Numbered from the stretch's first letter, positions 1 to 8,661 are shown. The stretch: DNA of 50,976 bases from Candidatus Omnitrophota bacterium (GCA_013285735.1 JABDGZ010000010.1:1-50976), one strand, 5' to 3'. Notes: generated from the letters alone by a model not told the origin. Program-made: numbers and translations.

Positions 1-1
1 T

Positions 2-895
2 AAAAAACGTACAGATGGCAAGCTCTTTTCTATTTTAGTGGCCCAGCGCGGCATCATTGATAATTATTCGACGTACACACATCCGAATTTATATAAGGTG
101 ATTGATAAGTATTGGCCTGGACCCCTGACGGTGATTGTGCCGGCCCGGCATGATGGAGAAACGATCGGCATACGCATGCCGGACCATACTGTGGCCTTGC
201 GCCTGGTGGAAGAAAGCGGCTGCACCATCGCAGCCCCCTCGGCAAATCTGGAAGGCAAAAAACCTCCGACGAATTGTCATGAAGCGTTGATAGATCTGGA
301 TGGTCAGGTGGATTTGGCTTTGGATGGCGGTCCGGTGGATTTTGGGATTTCTTCGACGATCCTTGATTTTACAGAGATACATCCCACCGTCACCCGTGAC
401 GGTGTCATCACCCAGCAGGATGTTGACCGTACTACAACCAAGAAATGTGTTTTGTTTGTATGCACGGGAAACAGCTGCCGTTCGGTCATGGCGGAATATT
501 TATTGAAGGCAAAATTAATCGCCCGGGAAGATGTGGAAGTGCATTCAGCAGGAACCAGTGTTTTTTTTAAGTCAGCAGCGAGCCAGGAGACCATTGCGGT
601 TTTACGGGAGCGTGGGATCAATGCTGCGGCGCATATTTCGAGGCCGTTGGGCAGCATCATGCTCAAGAAATCAGATTTGATTTTTGCCATGACCCGCGCC
701 CACCGCGCGCAAATTTTAGAACGTGTTCCGTCGGTGGAAAAAAGGGTTTATCTGTTGAAAGAATTTGGCAATACCCATCGGGGCTATGAGGCGGATTTGG
801 ATGTGCCGGATCCCATTGGCCAGCCGCACGCCGCTTATCAGGAATGCCTGTTGACCATTGATGAAGCGATTGAAAAGATTGAAAGGTTGCTTTGA
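2..895 (+). CDS. Fused Sua5/YrdC-type threonylcarbamoyl-AMP synthase and low-molecular-weight phosphatase (5' partial)
   Basis: The frame is open from base 2, so the true start lies upstream; the GTG at 38 is internal. The N-terminal part keeps Sua5/YrdC hallmarks: a KKR-type start, WPGPLT near bases 110-130, APSAN near 230-245 and a DGG-STI stretch near 330-360. Sua5 makes threonylcarbamoyl-AMP for t6A in tRNA. From about base 445 a second domain begins with the phosphatase P-loop CTGNSCRS (bases 461-484, a CX5R site) and ends with a DPIG segment, the usual place of the catalytic Asp. Bacillus has the same two functions as neighbours (ywlC, ywlE) near rpiB and glyA; here they are one polypeptide, followed by the same genes. 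YwlE is a protein-arginine phosphatase whose loop Thr helps set specificity; this protein has Ser there, so Arg versus Tyr specificity is open. Confidence 0.9.
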   Translation, partial: KKRTDGKLFSILVAQRGIIDNYSTYTHPNLYKVIDKYWPGPLTVIVPARHDGETIGIRMPDHTVALRLVEESGCTIAAPSANLEGKKPPTNCHEALIDLDGQVDLALDGGPVDFGISSTILDFTEIHPTVTRDGVITQQDVDRTTTKKCVLFVCTGNSCRSVMAEYLLKAKLIAREDVEVHSAGTSVFFKSAASQETIAVLRERGINAAAHISRPLGSIMLKKSDLIFAMTRAHRAQILERVPSVEKRVYLLKEFGNTHRGYEADLDVPDPIGQPHAAYQECLLTIDEAIEKIERLL

Positions 896-1347
896 TGAAG
901 ATATTTATAGGTGCAGACCATCGCGGTTTTCAATTAAAGAAAAATATTACGGATGCGCTCAAGGCCTTGGGGCATGAAGTGAAGGATGTGGGCACGCACG
1001 TGGAAGGTGTTGATTGTGATTATCCTGAGATATCTTTGCAGGTGGGGCGTGAGATTGTGCGCAATCCCGGCAGCCGGGGGATACTGTTATGCATGACAGG
1101 CATTGGACACTCCATTGCCGCGAACAAAGTGCCGGGGGTATATGCCGCGCTTGTTTACAACAAAGAAGCAGCCGTGCTTTCCCGTCAGCATAATGATAGC
1201 AATGTCCTGGTCTTAGGATCCAAATTTATAGATGAAGCCCATATGCTGGAAATTGTTAAAATTTGGTTATCAACCGCATTCGAAGGTGGACGGCATCTGC
1301 GCCGCAAAGAACAAATTCAAGGTATTGAAAAGGAGTTTTCCAAATGA
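895..1347 (+). CDS. rpiB: Ribose-5-phosphate isomerase B
   Basis: This 150-residue protein interconverts ribose 5-phosphate and ribulose 5-phosphate in the pentose phosphate pathway. It has the RpiB/LacAB start IFIGADHRG, the active-site loop around Cys66 (LLCMTGIG followed by SIAANK) and a late QHNDSNVL segment carrying the phosphate-binding His/Asn region. Met replaces the more usual Gly or Ser after the catalytic Cys. The ATG at 895 overlaps the upstream stop by one base (TGATG); a TTG three bases earlier is possible but less likely. Its stop overlaps the glyA start. The order Sua5/phosphatase, rpiB, glyA matches a cluster known from Firmicutes, so one transcript is likely. Confidence 0.95.
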   Translation: MKIFIGADHRGFQLKKNITDALKALGHEVKDVGTHVEGVDCDYPEISLQVGREIVRNPGSRGILLCMTGIGHSIAANKVPGVYAALVYNKEAAVLSRQHNDSNVLVLGSKFIDEAHMLEIVKIWLSTAFEGGRHLRRKEQIQGIEKEFSK

Positions 1348-2591
1348 AGTATTTACAAAAAGGCGATTCTCAAATTTATCAGGCTATTGAACATGAGCTT
1401 AAGCGTCAGAAAAATAATCTTGAACTGATCGCTTCAGAAAATATTGTGTCCCAGGCAGTCTTGGAGGCTGCAGGAAGCGTGCTGACCAATAAGTACGCTG
1501 AAGGTTATCCATCTGCCCGTTGGTATAATGGCTGTGAGTTTGTCGACGAAGTTGAGAATTTAGCTATTGGGCGCGCTAAAGAACTTTTCGGCGGTGACCA
1601 TGTCAACGTGCAGGCGCATTCAGGTTCGCAGGCGAACACGGCGGTGTATCTGTCGGTGCTTAAAGTCGGTGATACGGTCATGGGTTTGGATTTGGCTTGC
1701 GGCGGGCATTTGACACATGGTTTAAAAATTAATATTTCAGGACGTTTGTATAATTTTGTTTCCTATAAAGTTGATCAAAAAACCGAGTTAATTGATATGA
1801 ATGAGGTCGAACGTTTGGCCTTGGAACATAAGCCCAAGATGATCGTGGCGGGCTACTCGGCCTATTCACGGGTTTTGGATTTCAAACGTTTCCGTGAGAT
1901 CGCGGATAAAGTTGGCGCATATTTATTTGTGGATATGGCCCATTTCGCGGGATTAGCCGCGGCAGGATTGTATCCCAATCCCGTACCGTACTCTCATTTT
2001 GTGACCACCACCACCCATAAAACCTTGCGCGGTCCCCGTGGAGGGATGATTATATGCAAGGCTGAGTTTGCCAAAAAAATCGACAGTGCTATTTTTCCGG
2101 GCATTCAAGGCGGACCCTTGATGCATATCATCGCCGCCAAAGCCGTGGCTTTTAAAGAAGCGTTGTCGGTGGAATTTAAAGAATATCAGCGGCAGGTCAT
2201 TGCTAATTCTCAAGCATTGGCCAAAGCTTTGACGGCTAAGGGATTTCGTATCGTGACCGGGGGCAGTGATAATCATTTGTTCATGGTGGATTTGAGGCCT
2301 AAGTCGATCACGGGAAAAGATGCGGCAGGGCTTTTAGATCGCGTGCAGATTACTGTTAACAAAAATCTTATTCCTTTTGATACAGAGCCTCCGACTATAA
2401 CAAGCGGTATCCGTATCGGTACTCCGGCGATCACCACCCGCGGCATGAAGGAAGCCCAAATGCTCACCATCGCAGAGTTGATTGACAGTTGCGTACTCAA
2501 TAGGGACAAAGAAACGGAATTAGAAAAAATCCGCCAGCAAGTCGAGCACCTAGCCCAAGAATTTCCTATTTATAGTACATTGTCAATTTAA
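1344..2591 (+). CDS. glyA: Serine hydroxymethyltransferase
   Basis: GlyA is a cytoplasmic PLP enzyme that converts serine and tetrahydrofolate to glycine and methylene-tetrahydrofolate, the main one-carbon entry. The length of 415 residues is typical. The PLP lysine is Lys226 in the signature [14 protein letters not shown], and the N-terminal [11 protein letters not shown] segment is clear. The usual GYPGKRYYGG substrate loop reads [10 protein letters not shown], a modest departure. ATG at 1344 overlaps the rpiB stop by four bases and is preceded by AGGAG. A palindromic repeat (2592-2619) begins right after the stop codon. It probably shares a transcript with rpiB and nrdR. Confidence 0.97.
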   Translation: MKYLQKGDSQIYQAIEHELKRQKNNLELIASENIVSQAVLEAAGSVLTNKYAEGYPSARWYNGCEFVDEVENLAIGRAKELFGGDHVNVQAHSGSQANTAVYLSVLKVGDTVMGLDLACGGHLTHGLKINISGRLYNFVSYKVDQKTELIDMNEVERLALEHKPKMIVAGYSAYSRVLDFKRFREIADKVGAYLFVDMAHFAGLAAAGLYPNPVPYSHFVTTTTHKTLRGPRGGMIICKAEFAKKIDSAIFPGIQGGPLMHIIAAKAVAFKEALSVEFKEYQRQVIANSQALAKALTAKGFRIVTGGSDNHLFMVDLRPKSITGKDAAGLLDRVQITVNKNLIPFDTEPPTITSGIRIGTPAITTRGMKEAQMLTIAELIDSCVLNRDKETELEKIRQQVEHLAQEFPIYSTLSI

Positions 2592-2619
2592 TTGTCATTC
2601 CCGCGAAAGCGGGAATCCA
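2592..2619. repeat. REP-like palindromic repeat, family A, intergenic copy
   Basis: A 28-nt unit starts directly after the glyA stop codon. It holds a perfect 7-bp stem (TTCCCGC at 2598-2604 with GCGGGAA at 2609-2615) closed by a GAAA tetraloop, preceded by TTGTCA and followed by TCCA. An identical 28-nt copy lies inside the helicase gene at 49327-49354. Similar palindromes are widespread interspersed repeats in many bacteria. Here it may also act as an RNA hairpin in the glyA-nrdR spacer; no T-run follows, so it is not a classic terminator. Confidence 0.9.
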
Positions 2620-2635
2620 TAACAGAATTAATTTT

Positions 2636-3130
2636 ATGCGTTGTCCAGCCTGTTCTTATAAAGATACCAATGTCATGGACTCACGCGTTAATAGCGATGG
2701 GACATCTATCCGTCGTCGGCGTAAATGTTCCAAGTGCGAAGAGCGTTTCACTACCTACGAGTATATTGAAGAGGTGCCCTTGATGGTCGTCAAGCGCGAT
2801 GGCCGCCGTCAGGCTTTTGACCGGACACGTATTCTTAACGGCTTAATCAAGGCCTGCGAGAAGAGGCCTATCAGTGTCGAGCAAATTGAAGCTATGGTGG
2901 ATGATATTGAACATACCATCCGCAAGAAATACGACCGTGAAATTAATTCCAAAGACATCGGCGAGATGATCATGACCCGCTTGTCTACGCTTGATGAAGT
3001 TGCATACGTGCGTTTTGCTTCTGTTTACCGTCAGTTTCGTGATGTTAATCAGTTCATGGATGAATTACAGACGATCCTGACCAAAAATAAACTCAAGAAA
3101 ATTAAAAAACAGAAAGTTAAGAAGATATGA
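2636..3130 (+). CDS. nrdR: Transcriptional repressor NrdR
   Basis: NrdR represses ribonucleotide reductase genes in response to nucleotides through a zinc ribbon and an ATP-cone. The zinc ribbon cysteines are Cys3, Cys6, Cys31 and Cys34 (MRCPAC and CSKCEERFTTYE), with the conserved run of arginines before the second pair. The ATP-cone follows (VVKRDGRRQAFDR, then EVAYVRFASVYRQF), and the tail is very basic. At 164 residues it is slightly longer than usual because of that tail. ATG at 2636 gives the canonical N-terminus. The stop overlaps the next start by four bases. No ribonucleotide reductase gene is in the window. Confidence 0.96.
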   Translation: MRCPACSYKDTNVMDSRVNSDGTSIRRRRKCSKCEERFTTYEYIEEVPLMVVKRDGRRQAFDRTRILNGLIKACEKRPISVEQIEAMVDDIEHTIRKKYDREINSKDIGEMIMTRLSTLDEVAYVRFASVYRQFRDVNQFMDELQTILTKNKLKKIKKQKVKKI

Positions 3131-3531
3131 TCCAAGTAGAACTATCCCGAATCATCATTGATGAGAAGCGTCAGGACCAGGTGATTGTGCTTAAGGAAAA
3201 AGACGGAGAGCGTCAAATTCCGATTGTCATTGGTTTTATGGAAGCGTCCTCCATCAAGATCAAGATTTCCGGTGTGGATGTGCCCCGGCCCATGACACAT
3301 GATCTATTGGTCACGGTGATGCAGGTATTGGGTGCTAAATTAGAACGGGTGATCATCGATAAGCTTGTCAACAACACCTTCCATGCCAAACTGGAAATTA
3401 AGTCTAAAGAGGGTGAAATCAAGACCATTGATTCCCGCCCTTCAGACAGCATCGCCTTAGCCGTACGTTTCAAAGCACCTATTTTCGTATCTGATGAAGT
3501 TTTGCAAAAATCATCCATGCCCCAACCGTAG
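3127..3531 (+). CDS. Bifunctional nuclease-family protein (DUF151)
   Basis: This 134-residue protein matches the DUF151/BFN domain over its whole length: an N-terminal VILKEKDGER-type strand, IVIGFMEASSIKIKI, a PRPMTHDLL helix entry and the RPSDSIALAVRF motif near residue 100. Family members were described as nucleases in plants and are widespread in bacteria, usually without a proven role. The start overlaps the nrdR stop (ATGA), so translation is probably coupled. Family assignment is firm; biochemical function is not. Confidence 0.9.
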   Translation: MIQVELSRIIIDEKRQDQVIVLKEKDGERQIPIVIGFMEASSIKIKISGVDVPRPMTHDLLVTVMQVLGAKLERVIIDKLVNNTFHAKLEIKSKEGEIKTIDSRPSDSIALAVRFKAPIFVSDEVLQKSSMPQP

Positions 3532-3549
3532 CAATAAAGGAACATTACG

Positions 3550-3585
3550 ATGACCAAGCAATTGGGCCTTTTGCCGCAATACTGA
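3550..3585 (+). other. Candidate short leader ORF upstream of the CCA-adding gene
   Basis: An ATG at 3550 is preceded by AAAGGA with good spacing and encodes only MTKQLGLLPQY before a TGA at 3583-3585. That TGA overlaps the ATG of the downstream gene (TGATG), whereas the downstream ATG has no good Shine-Dalgarno of its own. This is what a translationally coupled leader peptide would look like. It may instead be chance. Confidence 0.4.
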
Positions 3586-5000
3586 TGTCGTTATATAATT
3601 TTTATCCTCAACTATCTCTTATCCGTGATGCATTGAAAGGCAGTCATGCCCGCGTATTTTTAGTGGGCGGGGCCCTGCGTGATTATTATCTTAATCGTCG
3701 GGGCACGGATCTTGATTTTGCTGTTAATCAAGGTGCGATTGCCTTGTCCCGTAAGTTTGCCCGTCGGATTAAAGGCGCCTTTGTTCTTTTAGATCGCGAT
3801 CATGGAAGTGCGCGTGTCGTGAAGAAATTAGATGGAGTTATTTGGACTTTTGACCTGACTGATTGGCGTGGAGCAAGCATCCAAAAAGACTTGGGGTTAC
3901 GGGATTTTACCGTTAACACCTTGGCACTGGATATCCTTGCGCAAGATACCAGCGCTTCAAGTATCCTGGAAGTTAAAGGATCACGACGGGATTTAAAAGC
4001 AGGTGTCGTGCGTATGGTAAACTCCCAAGTCTTTAATGACGATCCGTTGAGGCTTTTACGTGCCTTTACTTTGAAAGCCACTCTTGGTTTTAAAATAGAT
4101 ATTCTTACAGAGCGGCAAATCAAAAAAGAGGCGCATCTTATTTCCAAGGCAGCTGCAGAGAGGATTCGCGAGGAGTTTTTTAAAATATTAGCTTCTCCAC
4201 GCGCCTATGAAACATTATCCAGCATGGATAAGCTGGGGCTTTTAGGTCATGTGATTCCTCAGATCACTGTTATGTATGGTGTCAAACAGGGAGGGTACCA
4301 TCATTTGGATGTATGGCGGCATTCTTTGGAAGTAGTCAAACAGATTGAGAATATCATTGATGACATGGGCAAAAATAATCGTCTCAAGGAGTATTTAGAA
4401 GAGGAGATTGGTGGTGCTCATACGCGGCTGGCGCTTTTGAAAATGGCGGCTATTTTACATGATATAGGAAAACCCGAAACCCGTCGTCAAGAAGGCAAAC
4501 GGATGACTTTTCACAGCCATGAGCATGCAGGTGAACGCATCACCCGGCAAGTATGTAAGCAATTGAAAGTAACGGTTAAAGAGCGTTTCTTTTTAGAGGA
4601 TGCGGTACGTATGCATTTAAGGCCTGGGTATTTATCAAATTTTAAACGCCCCAGTGAGAAGGCCATATTCAGGTACTTGAGAGACACCAAGGACGAGGCT
4701 GTCGGTCTTGCGATTTTAGCTCTGGCAGATCAGGCAGCAACCCGAGGGTCGCTGACGACAGAAGTCAAACATAAACATCACGCCAAGGTCTGTCGTATGC
4801 TCATCGATCGGTATTTTGAACTTAAGGATCAGAAGCCGCGGGCACGCCTCTTAACAGGGGATGATTTGATCAAGGTTTTAAAATTGAAACCCTCCGTACT
4901 GTTTGGAAAAATTTTGTCCCAAATTGAAGAAGCTGCAGCATTAGGTAAAATTAAAACAAAACAAGAGGCTTTAGCTTTGGCAAAGAGTATTAAAAAATAA
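3585..5000 (+). CDS. cca: CCA-adding enzyme / tRNA nucleotidyltransferase with HD domain
   Basis: The protein belongs to the class II nucleotidyltransferase family that builds or repairs the 3' CCA end of tRNA. The head domain shows VFLVGGALRD (residues 24-33) and the metal-binding DLD at 42-44, then RRDLKAGVVRMVN and DDPLRLLRA, the usual template and neck segments. An HD phosphohydrolase domain follows, with HD at 292-293 (ILHDIGKP) and later histidines (HSHEHAG). The length of 471 residues fits the HD-containing branch. Whether it adds CCA, CC or A alone cannot be told from the sequence. Its ATG overlaps the stop of a possible 11-residue leader ORF. Confidence 0.9.
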   Translation: MSLYNFYPQLSLIRDALKGSHARVFLVGGALRDYYLNRRGTDLDFAVNQGAIALSRKFARRIKGAFVLLDRDHGSARVVKKLDGVIWTFDLTDWRGASIQKDLGLRDFTVNTLALDILAQDTSASSILEVKGSRRDLKAGVVRMVNSQVFNDDPLRLLRAFTLKATLGFKIDILTERQIKKEAHLISKAAAERIREEFFKILASPRAYETLSSMDKLGLLGHVIPQITVMYGVKQGGYHHLDVWRHSLEVVKQIENIIDDMGKNNRLKEYLEEEIGGAHTRLALLKMAAILHDIGKPETRRQEGKRMTFHSHEHAGERITRQVCKQLKVTVKERFFLEDAVRMHLRPGYLSNFKRPSEKAIFRYLRDTKDEAVGLAILALADQAATRGSLTTEVKHKHHAKVCRMLIDRYFELKDQKPRARLLTGDDLIKVLKLKPSVLFGKILSQIEEAAALGKIKTKQEALALAKSIKK

Positions 5001-5002
5001 AA

Positions 5003-5644
5003 ATGCGATTATATAAACTTCCAGATACAGTCTTAAGTATTAAAGGAAACGCCTCCGGATTTTTAAACGGAATCGCTTCTAATGTCTTGGATGCCCCGCT
5101 CAATGCTTTTTTAAACCAGCACGGCCGTATCATTGCAACATTCCGTCAACATAAAATCAGCGACGATGAATTCTTGATCAGCGTACCTGCGATCGTGGTA
5201 GATAATCTTTTGAAACACCTGGAACGCTATGCAAAATTAAGCCATGTGAGTATTGTTTCGGGCGCACAAAGTGCCTGCATCAATTTGGATACCCTGCAAA
5301 CGGAATGGGTATCTAGCCATCAGGCTAATAGTATCACTGATGAGCAATTTACATTTTTTCGTCTTAATCATAAGATCCCTTTGATGGGTGTTGATTATCA
5401 AGCCGATGAATTCATTCTTAATGTGCATGAGTATGACTATGTTTCCTATACCAAGGGCTGTTTTTTAGGCCAGGAGCCGGTGGCCAAGGTGCATAACCGT
5501 GCTCAACCCAGCCGCCAGCTGATCGTTCAATTTGAAGATCGATGCTCTCCTGAGGAAGCGGCAAAAATGACGTCGAAAGTACCAGACCCCGAAACCGGAC
5601 GGCTCAAAGGATTTATTTTCTCTCCCTTGCCCCATCGAAAATAA
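5003..5644 (+). CDS. YgfZ/GcvT-family folate-binding protein
   Basis: The defining signature KGCFLGQE is at residues 151-158. YgfZ-type proteins bind tetrahydrofolate and help maintain or assemble certain Fe-S enzymes. At 213 residues the protein is much shorter than the roughly 325-residue E. coli YgfZ and keeps mainly the GcvT-like folate barrel. It follows cca by two bases and so probably shares its transcript. A folate-linked role fits with glyA upstream and with the many Fe-S and radical SAM enzymes in this window (Nth, KamA-type, ThiH), but that link is inference. Confidence 0.82.
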   Translation: MRLYKLPDTVLSIKGNASGFLNGIASNVLDAPLNAFLNQHGRIIATFRQHKISDDEFLISVPAIVVDNLLKHLERYAKLSHVSIVSGAQSACINLDTLQTEWVSSHQANSITDEQFTFFRLNHKIPLMGVDYQADEFILNVHEYDYVSYTKGCFLGQEPVAKVHNRAQPSRQLIVQFEDRCSPEEAAKMTSKVPDPETGRLKGFIFSPLPHRK

Positions 5645-5655
5645 CCCGGTATAAT
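5627..5655 (+). promoter_or_regulatory. Sigma-70-type promoter within the 3' end of the YgfZ-like gene
   Basis: TTGCCC (5627-5632) and TATAAT (5650-5655) are separated by 17 bp. The expected transcription start, near 5662, lies next to the ATG at 5663, so the transcript would be almost leaderless. Confidence 0.55.
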
Positions 5656-5662
5656 TAATCCC

Positions 5663-6676
5663 ATGAGGCTGCGCTTAATTTTCATTATATTGCCCCTTTG
5701 CTGTTGGGGCTTTGACGTCAAGGCTCAAATACCTGAAGAGACGTCTTCTTCTATGCCGGAGCAATGGCAATTGACCCTGGATGTGATCAAGTCTAAAGCA
5801 CAGACGCTGGTGATTGAAAATAATGGATTGCAGGGTGAATACCAGCAATTGATGGGGCAGGCACAAAAATTGCAGCAATCGATTTATGATCAGAAAAATA
5901 AAAATGAACAAATGAGCCGCTTTTTAAAAGAGCGGCACGGCCGGACAGACCAGCAGGTGCGTATTGAAGAATTGACGCAGATTATTAAAATAAAAGAACA
6001 AGAGGCGCGTACTTCTGAAGAACAATTGGAAAATTTAAGCAGAAAACATACAGATTTAGATCAGAAGATACAACAATTGAAGTATACGATTTCAGATATA
6101 GAGCTTCATCAACAGGCCCAAGAGCAGAAGGCCATGATTCCTCAAACCGTAGCAAAGCCCCCAGATGATGATCAACTGGGTTCGTGGCGCAAGCAGCTCG
6201 AAGATCAAACCAGGCAGGAAGTGCTTCTGGAAAATGAGCTGGGAGCATTAAAAACAGGGGATAAAACACAAAATTTAAATATGGATGCCATCGATGAACA
6301 GAACCGTCAGCTTGAGGCCCATTTAGATATTTTACGGTTACAACAATTGCGCCACCTGAGAAGTTCTTCGGATGATATCCAGGTACAGGCTAATGCGCGT
6401 AAATATGCGCAGCTTAAAGAACACAAGGACCAGCTCGAGGCTAAAATCAACGCTTATGAGGCGCGTTTGGATGGATTAAGAGAATCTTCCCTGATGGCCT
6501 TGTCATGGCCGCTCAAGCGAAAGAATTTGATTCATGAAATGGTGCAGGCAGATGCCCGTAATAATCAAATGCGTGATAAGATCAAGACCTTGCGTGAGGA
6601 TATTGATGTTTTAAGAGACCAGGTGGCCAGATTAGAACGCAGGGTGGATTTTGTTCAGGGCAACGGTACAAAATAA
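5663..6676 (+). CDS. Secreted coiled-coil protein of unknown function
   Basis: I do not recognise a named family. The first ~22 residues form a Sec-type signal peptide (MRLRLIFIILPLCCWGF, then VKAQ). Nearly all the rest is heptad-rich, charged coiled coil with many Gln, Glu, Lys and Leu residues, broken by a short proline-containing stretch near residue 160. The C-terminus is helical and basic. A periplasmic or envelope-spanning scaffold role is plausible but only inferred. It starts from what looks like its own promoter, with the ATG a few bases after the predicted transcript start, and the Lrp-like gene follows closely. Confidence 0.7.
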   Translation: MRLRLIFIILPLCCWGFDVKAQIPEETSSSMPEQWQLTLDVIKSKAQTLVIENNGLQGEYQQLMGQAQKLQQSIYDQKNKNEQMSRFLKERHGRTDQQVRIEELTQIIKIKEQEARTSEEQLENLSRKHTDLDQKIQQLKYTISDIELHQQAQEQKAMIPQTVAKPPDDDQLGSWRKQLEDQTRQEVLLENELGALKTGDKTQNLNMDAIDEQNRQLEAHLDILRLQQLRHLRSSSDDIQVQANARKYAQLKEHKDQLEAKINAYEARLDGLRESSLMALSWPLKRKNLIHEMVQADARNNQMRDKIKTLREDIDVLRDQVARLERRVDFVQGNGTK

Positions 6677-6687
6677 CAGGAGTGCAT

Positions 6688-7023
6688 ATGTCTAAAATTA
6701 AACCAAATTCATCGACGACCGTACGCGCCTTGATTGAGGTGTCGATCACGCCCCAAAAAGATGTTGGTTTTGACAGTATCGCCGAGAGGATCTACAGTTA
6801 TCCGGAGGTTAAAAGTTGTTATTTGCTTTCCGGCGGCTATGATCTACTGGTGATTGTCGAGGGTGAAAGCATACACACGGTGGCAGATTTTGTGGCTGCG
6901 AAATTATCATCCATGGCCAATGTGCGCCAGACAGCTACGCATTTTTTACTGCGCAAGTACAAAGAAGAAGGACAGGTTTTTAAACATCCTAAAAATGAGC
7001 GCAGGCAGAATATTTCTTATTAA
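6688..7023 (+). CDS. Stand-alone Lrp/AsnC effector-binding (RAM) domain protein
   Basis: The 111-residue protein consists of the Lrp/AsnC C-terminal alpha-beta effector domain without a helix-turn-helix: ALIEVSIT, then VGFDSIAERIYSYPEV, LLSGGYDLLVIVEG and VRQTATHFLLRKYKE. Such domains bind amino acids and oligomerise. ATG 6688 is preferred over GTG 6682 because AGGAG sits at the right distance. It lies 18 bases before an aminotransferase gene. This pairing resembles yugG/yugH (alaR/alaT) of Bacillus, but there the regulator has a DNA-binding domain. It may sense the amino acid handled by the neighbouring enzyme. Confidence 0.85.
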   Translation: MSKIKPNSSTTVRALIEVSITPQKDVGFDSIAERIYSYPEVKSCYLLSGGYDLLVIVEGESIHTVADFVAAKLSSMANVRQTATHFLLRKYKEEGQVFKHPKNERRQNISY

Positions 7024-7041
7024 AGAATATTAAGGAATTAA

Positions 7042-8193
7042 ATGAGAATTTCTAAGCGAGTTGATCAAATAGCCCCTTCCGGCATCAGGGCTTTTTTTGA
7101 TTTAGTGTTGGGTATGAAGGACGTGATCTCCCTAGGTGTGGGAGAGCCGGATTTTGTCACGCCCTGGCATGTGCGGGCACGGGCCATCGAATCCCTTGAA
7201 CAAGGGTATACCTCGTACACGTCTAACAAGGGCATGATCGAGTTGCGGCGGGATATTGCTGCATTCTTGAAAAAGCGTTATCAAATTACCTATGACCCTG
7301 AAGAAGAAGTCCTCATTACCGTCGGTGTGAGTGAAGCCCTGGATTTGGTGATGCGGGCCATCCTTAATCCCGGTGAAAAGATTTTGGTGCCTGAGCCTTG
7401 CTATGTGGCCTATGGGCCGGTCGTGGAATTAGCAGGTGGCGTGCCGGTATTCTTAAAAACTTCTATCGAAACCGGTTTTAAAGTGACACCGCAGCAGATT
7501 GATGAAGCCTGGACCAAAGGTGTGCGCGGTATCTTGCTGGGCTATCCGTCAAATCCTACAGGTGCTTCATATACCAAGAAAGAATTAGAAGCCATCGCCA
7601 AGGTTGTTAAGAAACATGACATGTTGGTCATTAGTGATGAGCTTTATGATGAATTGACCTATGATTTCGAACATACCCCCATGGCCAGTTTGCCGCAGAT
7701 GCGTGATCGGGTGATTTATCTTAATGGTTTTTCTAAAAGCTATGCCATGACGGGTTTTCGTATTGGTTATGTCTGCGGCCCTGAGGATATTGTGGCAGCG
7801 ATGACCAAGATCCATCAGTACACCATGTTATGCGCGTCGATCACCGGCCAGATGGCAGCCATCGAGGCGTTAAAGAATTCTGCCGGGGATGTGCAAGCGA
7901 TGAAAAAAGAATATGACCGCCGCCGCCGTTTTATCGTCGGTGCGCTAAACGATATCGGGATGACCTGTCACATGCCGCAAGGGGCTTTTTATGCCTTCCC
8001 TTCGATAAAGGTGACAGGGGAGAGTGCCATGGATTTTGCCAAGAATTTATTAATGAAACAAAAAGTAGCCTTGGTGCCAGGGGATGCTTTTGGTACATGC
8101 TGTACCGGGCATGTTCGGATTTCCTATGCCTCAAGCTATGACAATTTAAAAGAAGCCATTGCCCGTATTGAAAAATATTTAAAGAAGAAATAA
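7042..8193 (+). CDS. Class I/II PLP aminotransferase
   Basis: A fold-type I aminotransferase of 383 residues, the usual length. The PLP lysine is Lys232 in NGFSKSYAMTGFRIGY. Other landmarks are YTSNKG near residue 57, YPSNPTGA near 173, SDELYDELTY near 200 and the C-terminal substrate Arg region HVRISYASS. The sequence resembles alanine/aspartate-type aminotransferases (AlaT/AspC-like), but the substrate cannot be fixed by reading. It probably forms a unit with the preceding Lrp-type effector domain. Confidence 0.9.
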   Translation: MRISKRVDQIAPSGIRAFFDLVLGMKDVISLGVGEPDFVTPWHVRARAIESLEQGYTSYTSNKGMIELRRDIAAFLKKRYQITYDPEEEVLITVGVSEALDLVMRAILNPGEKILVPEPCYVAYGPVVELAGGVPVFLKTSIETGFKVTPQQIDEAWTKGVRGILLGYPSNPTGASYTKKELEAIAKVVKKHDMLVISDELYDELTYDFEHTPMASLPQMRDRVIYLNGFSKSYAMTGFRIGYVCGPEDIVAAMTKIHQYTMLCASITGQMAAIEALKNSAGDVQAMKKEYDRRRRFIVGALNDIGMTCHMPQGAFYAFPSIKVTGESAMDFAKNLLMKQKVALVPGDAFGTCCTGHVRISYASSYDNLKEAIARIEKYLKKK

Positions 8194-8226
8194 TCTTTCA
8201 TGCTTAATTCTTAGAAAGGACCACGC

Positions 8227-8640
8227 ATGCGTAAAGAGCACGCGCCAAAAATTTCCCGTAAAAAAGAAGACATCGATTTTGAAATTGTTTTTTATGAGAA
8301 CATCCTCAAAGGCACGCCTAATTTTATAGAGGCATTAAGCGCCATCGGAGACCTGTACACCAGGGCAGGTCTGTGGCAAAAAGGCTTGGAAGTAGATATA
8401 AAGCTTTCACACCTAAGGCCTGAGGACGCGCTGGTATTTTACAACTTGGCATGTTCGTACGCGCTGCTTAACCAGACCCGGGCAGCTTTGGGGGCGTTGA
8501 CCAAGGCCATTGATTTTGGTTACGATGATTTTGAGCATTTAAAGGGCGACACGGATTTGGATAATTTGCTTAAGGACGAGCATTTTCAGCAATACATCAA
8601 ACAATTGGAAAAAAAGAAAAAGCCAACCAAGCATGCGTGA
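8227..8640 (+). CDS. Small TPR-repeat protein
   Basis: A soluble 137-residue protein with two or three degenerate tetratricopeptide repeats. ALSAIGDLYTRAGLWQKGLEVD near residue 40 and ALVFYNLACSYALLNQTRAALGALTKAI near 75 show the A/G/Y/A spacing of TPR helices. The LDNLLKDEHFQQYIKQL ending is common in small Deltaproteobacteria-like and Omnitrophota-like TPR proteins. No signal peptide is visible. The start is supported by AAAGGA about 10 bases upstream. It presumably mediates protein contacts; the partner is unknown. Confidence 0.78.
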   Translation: MRKEHAPKISRKKEDIDFEIVFYENILKGTPNFIEALSAIGDLYTRAGLWQKGLEVDIKLSHLRPEDALVFYNLACSYALLNQTRAALGALTKAIDFGYDDFEHLKGDTDLDNLLKDEHFQQYIKQLEKKKKPTKHA

Positions 8641-8661
8641 GCTTAAGGCCTCTCCTGTGAG

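Noticed and set aside
2592-2783. ORF of 63 codons overlapping the repeat and the nrdR start
   Set aside because: It is out of frame with nrdR and made up of repeat plus nrdR sequence in another frame; no RBS.
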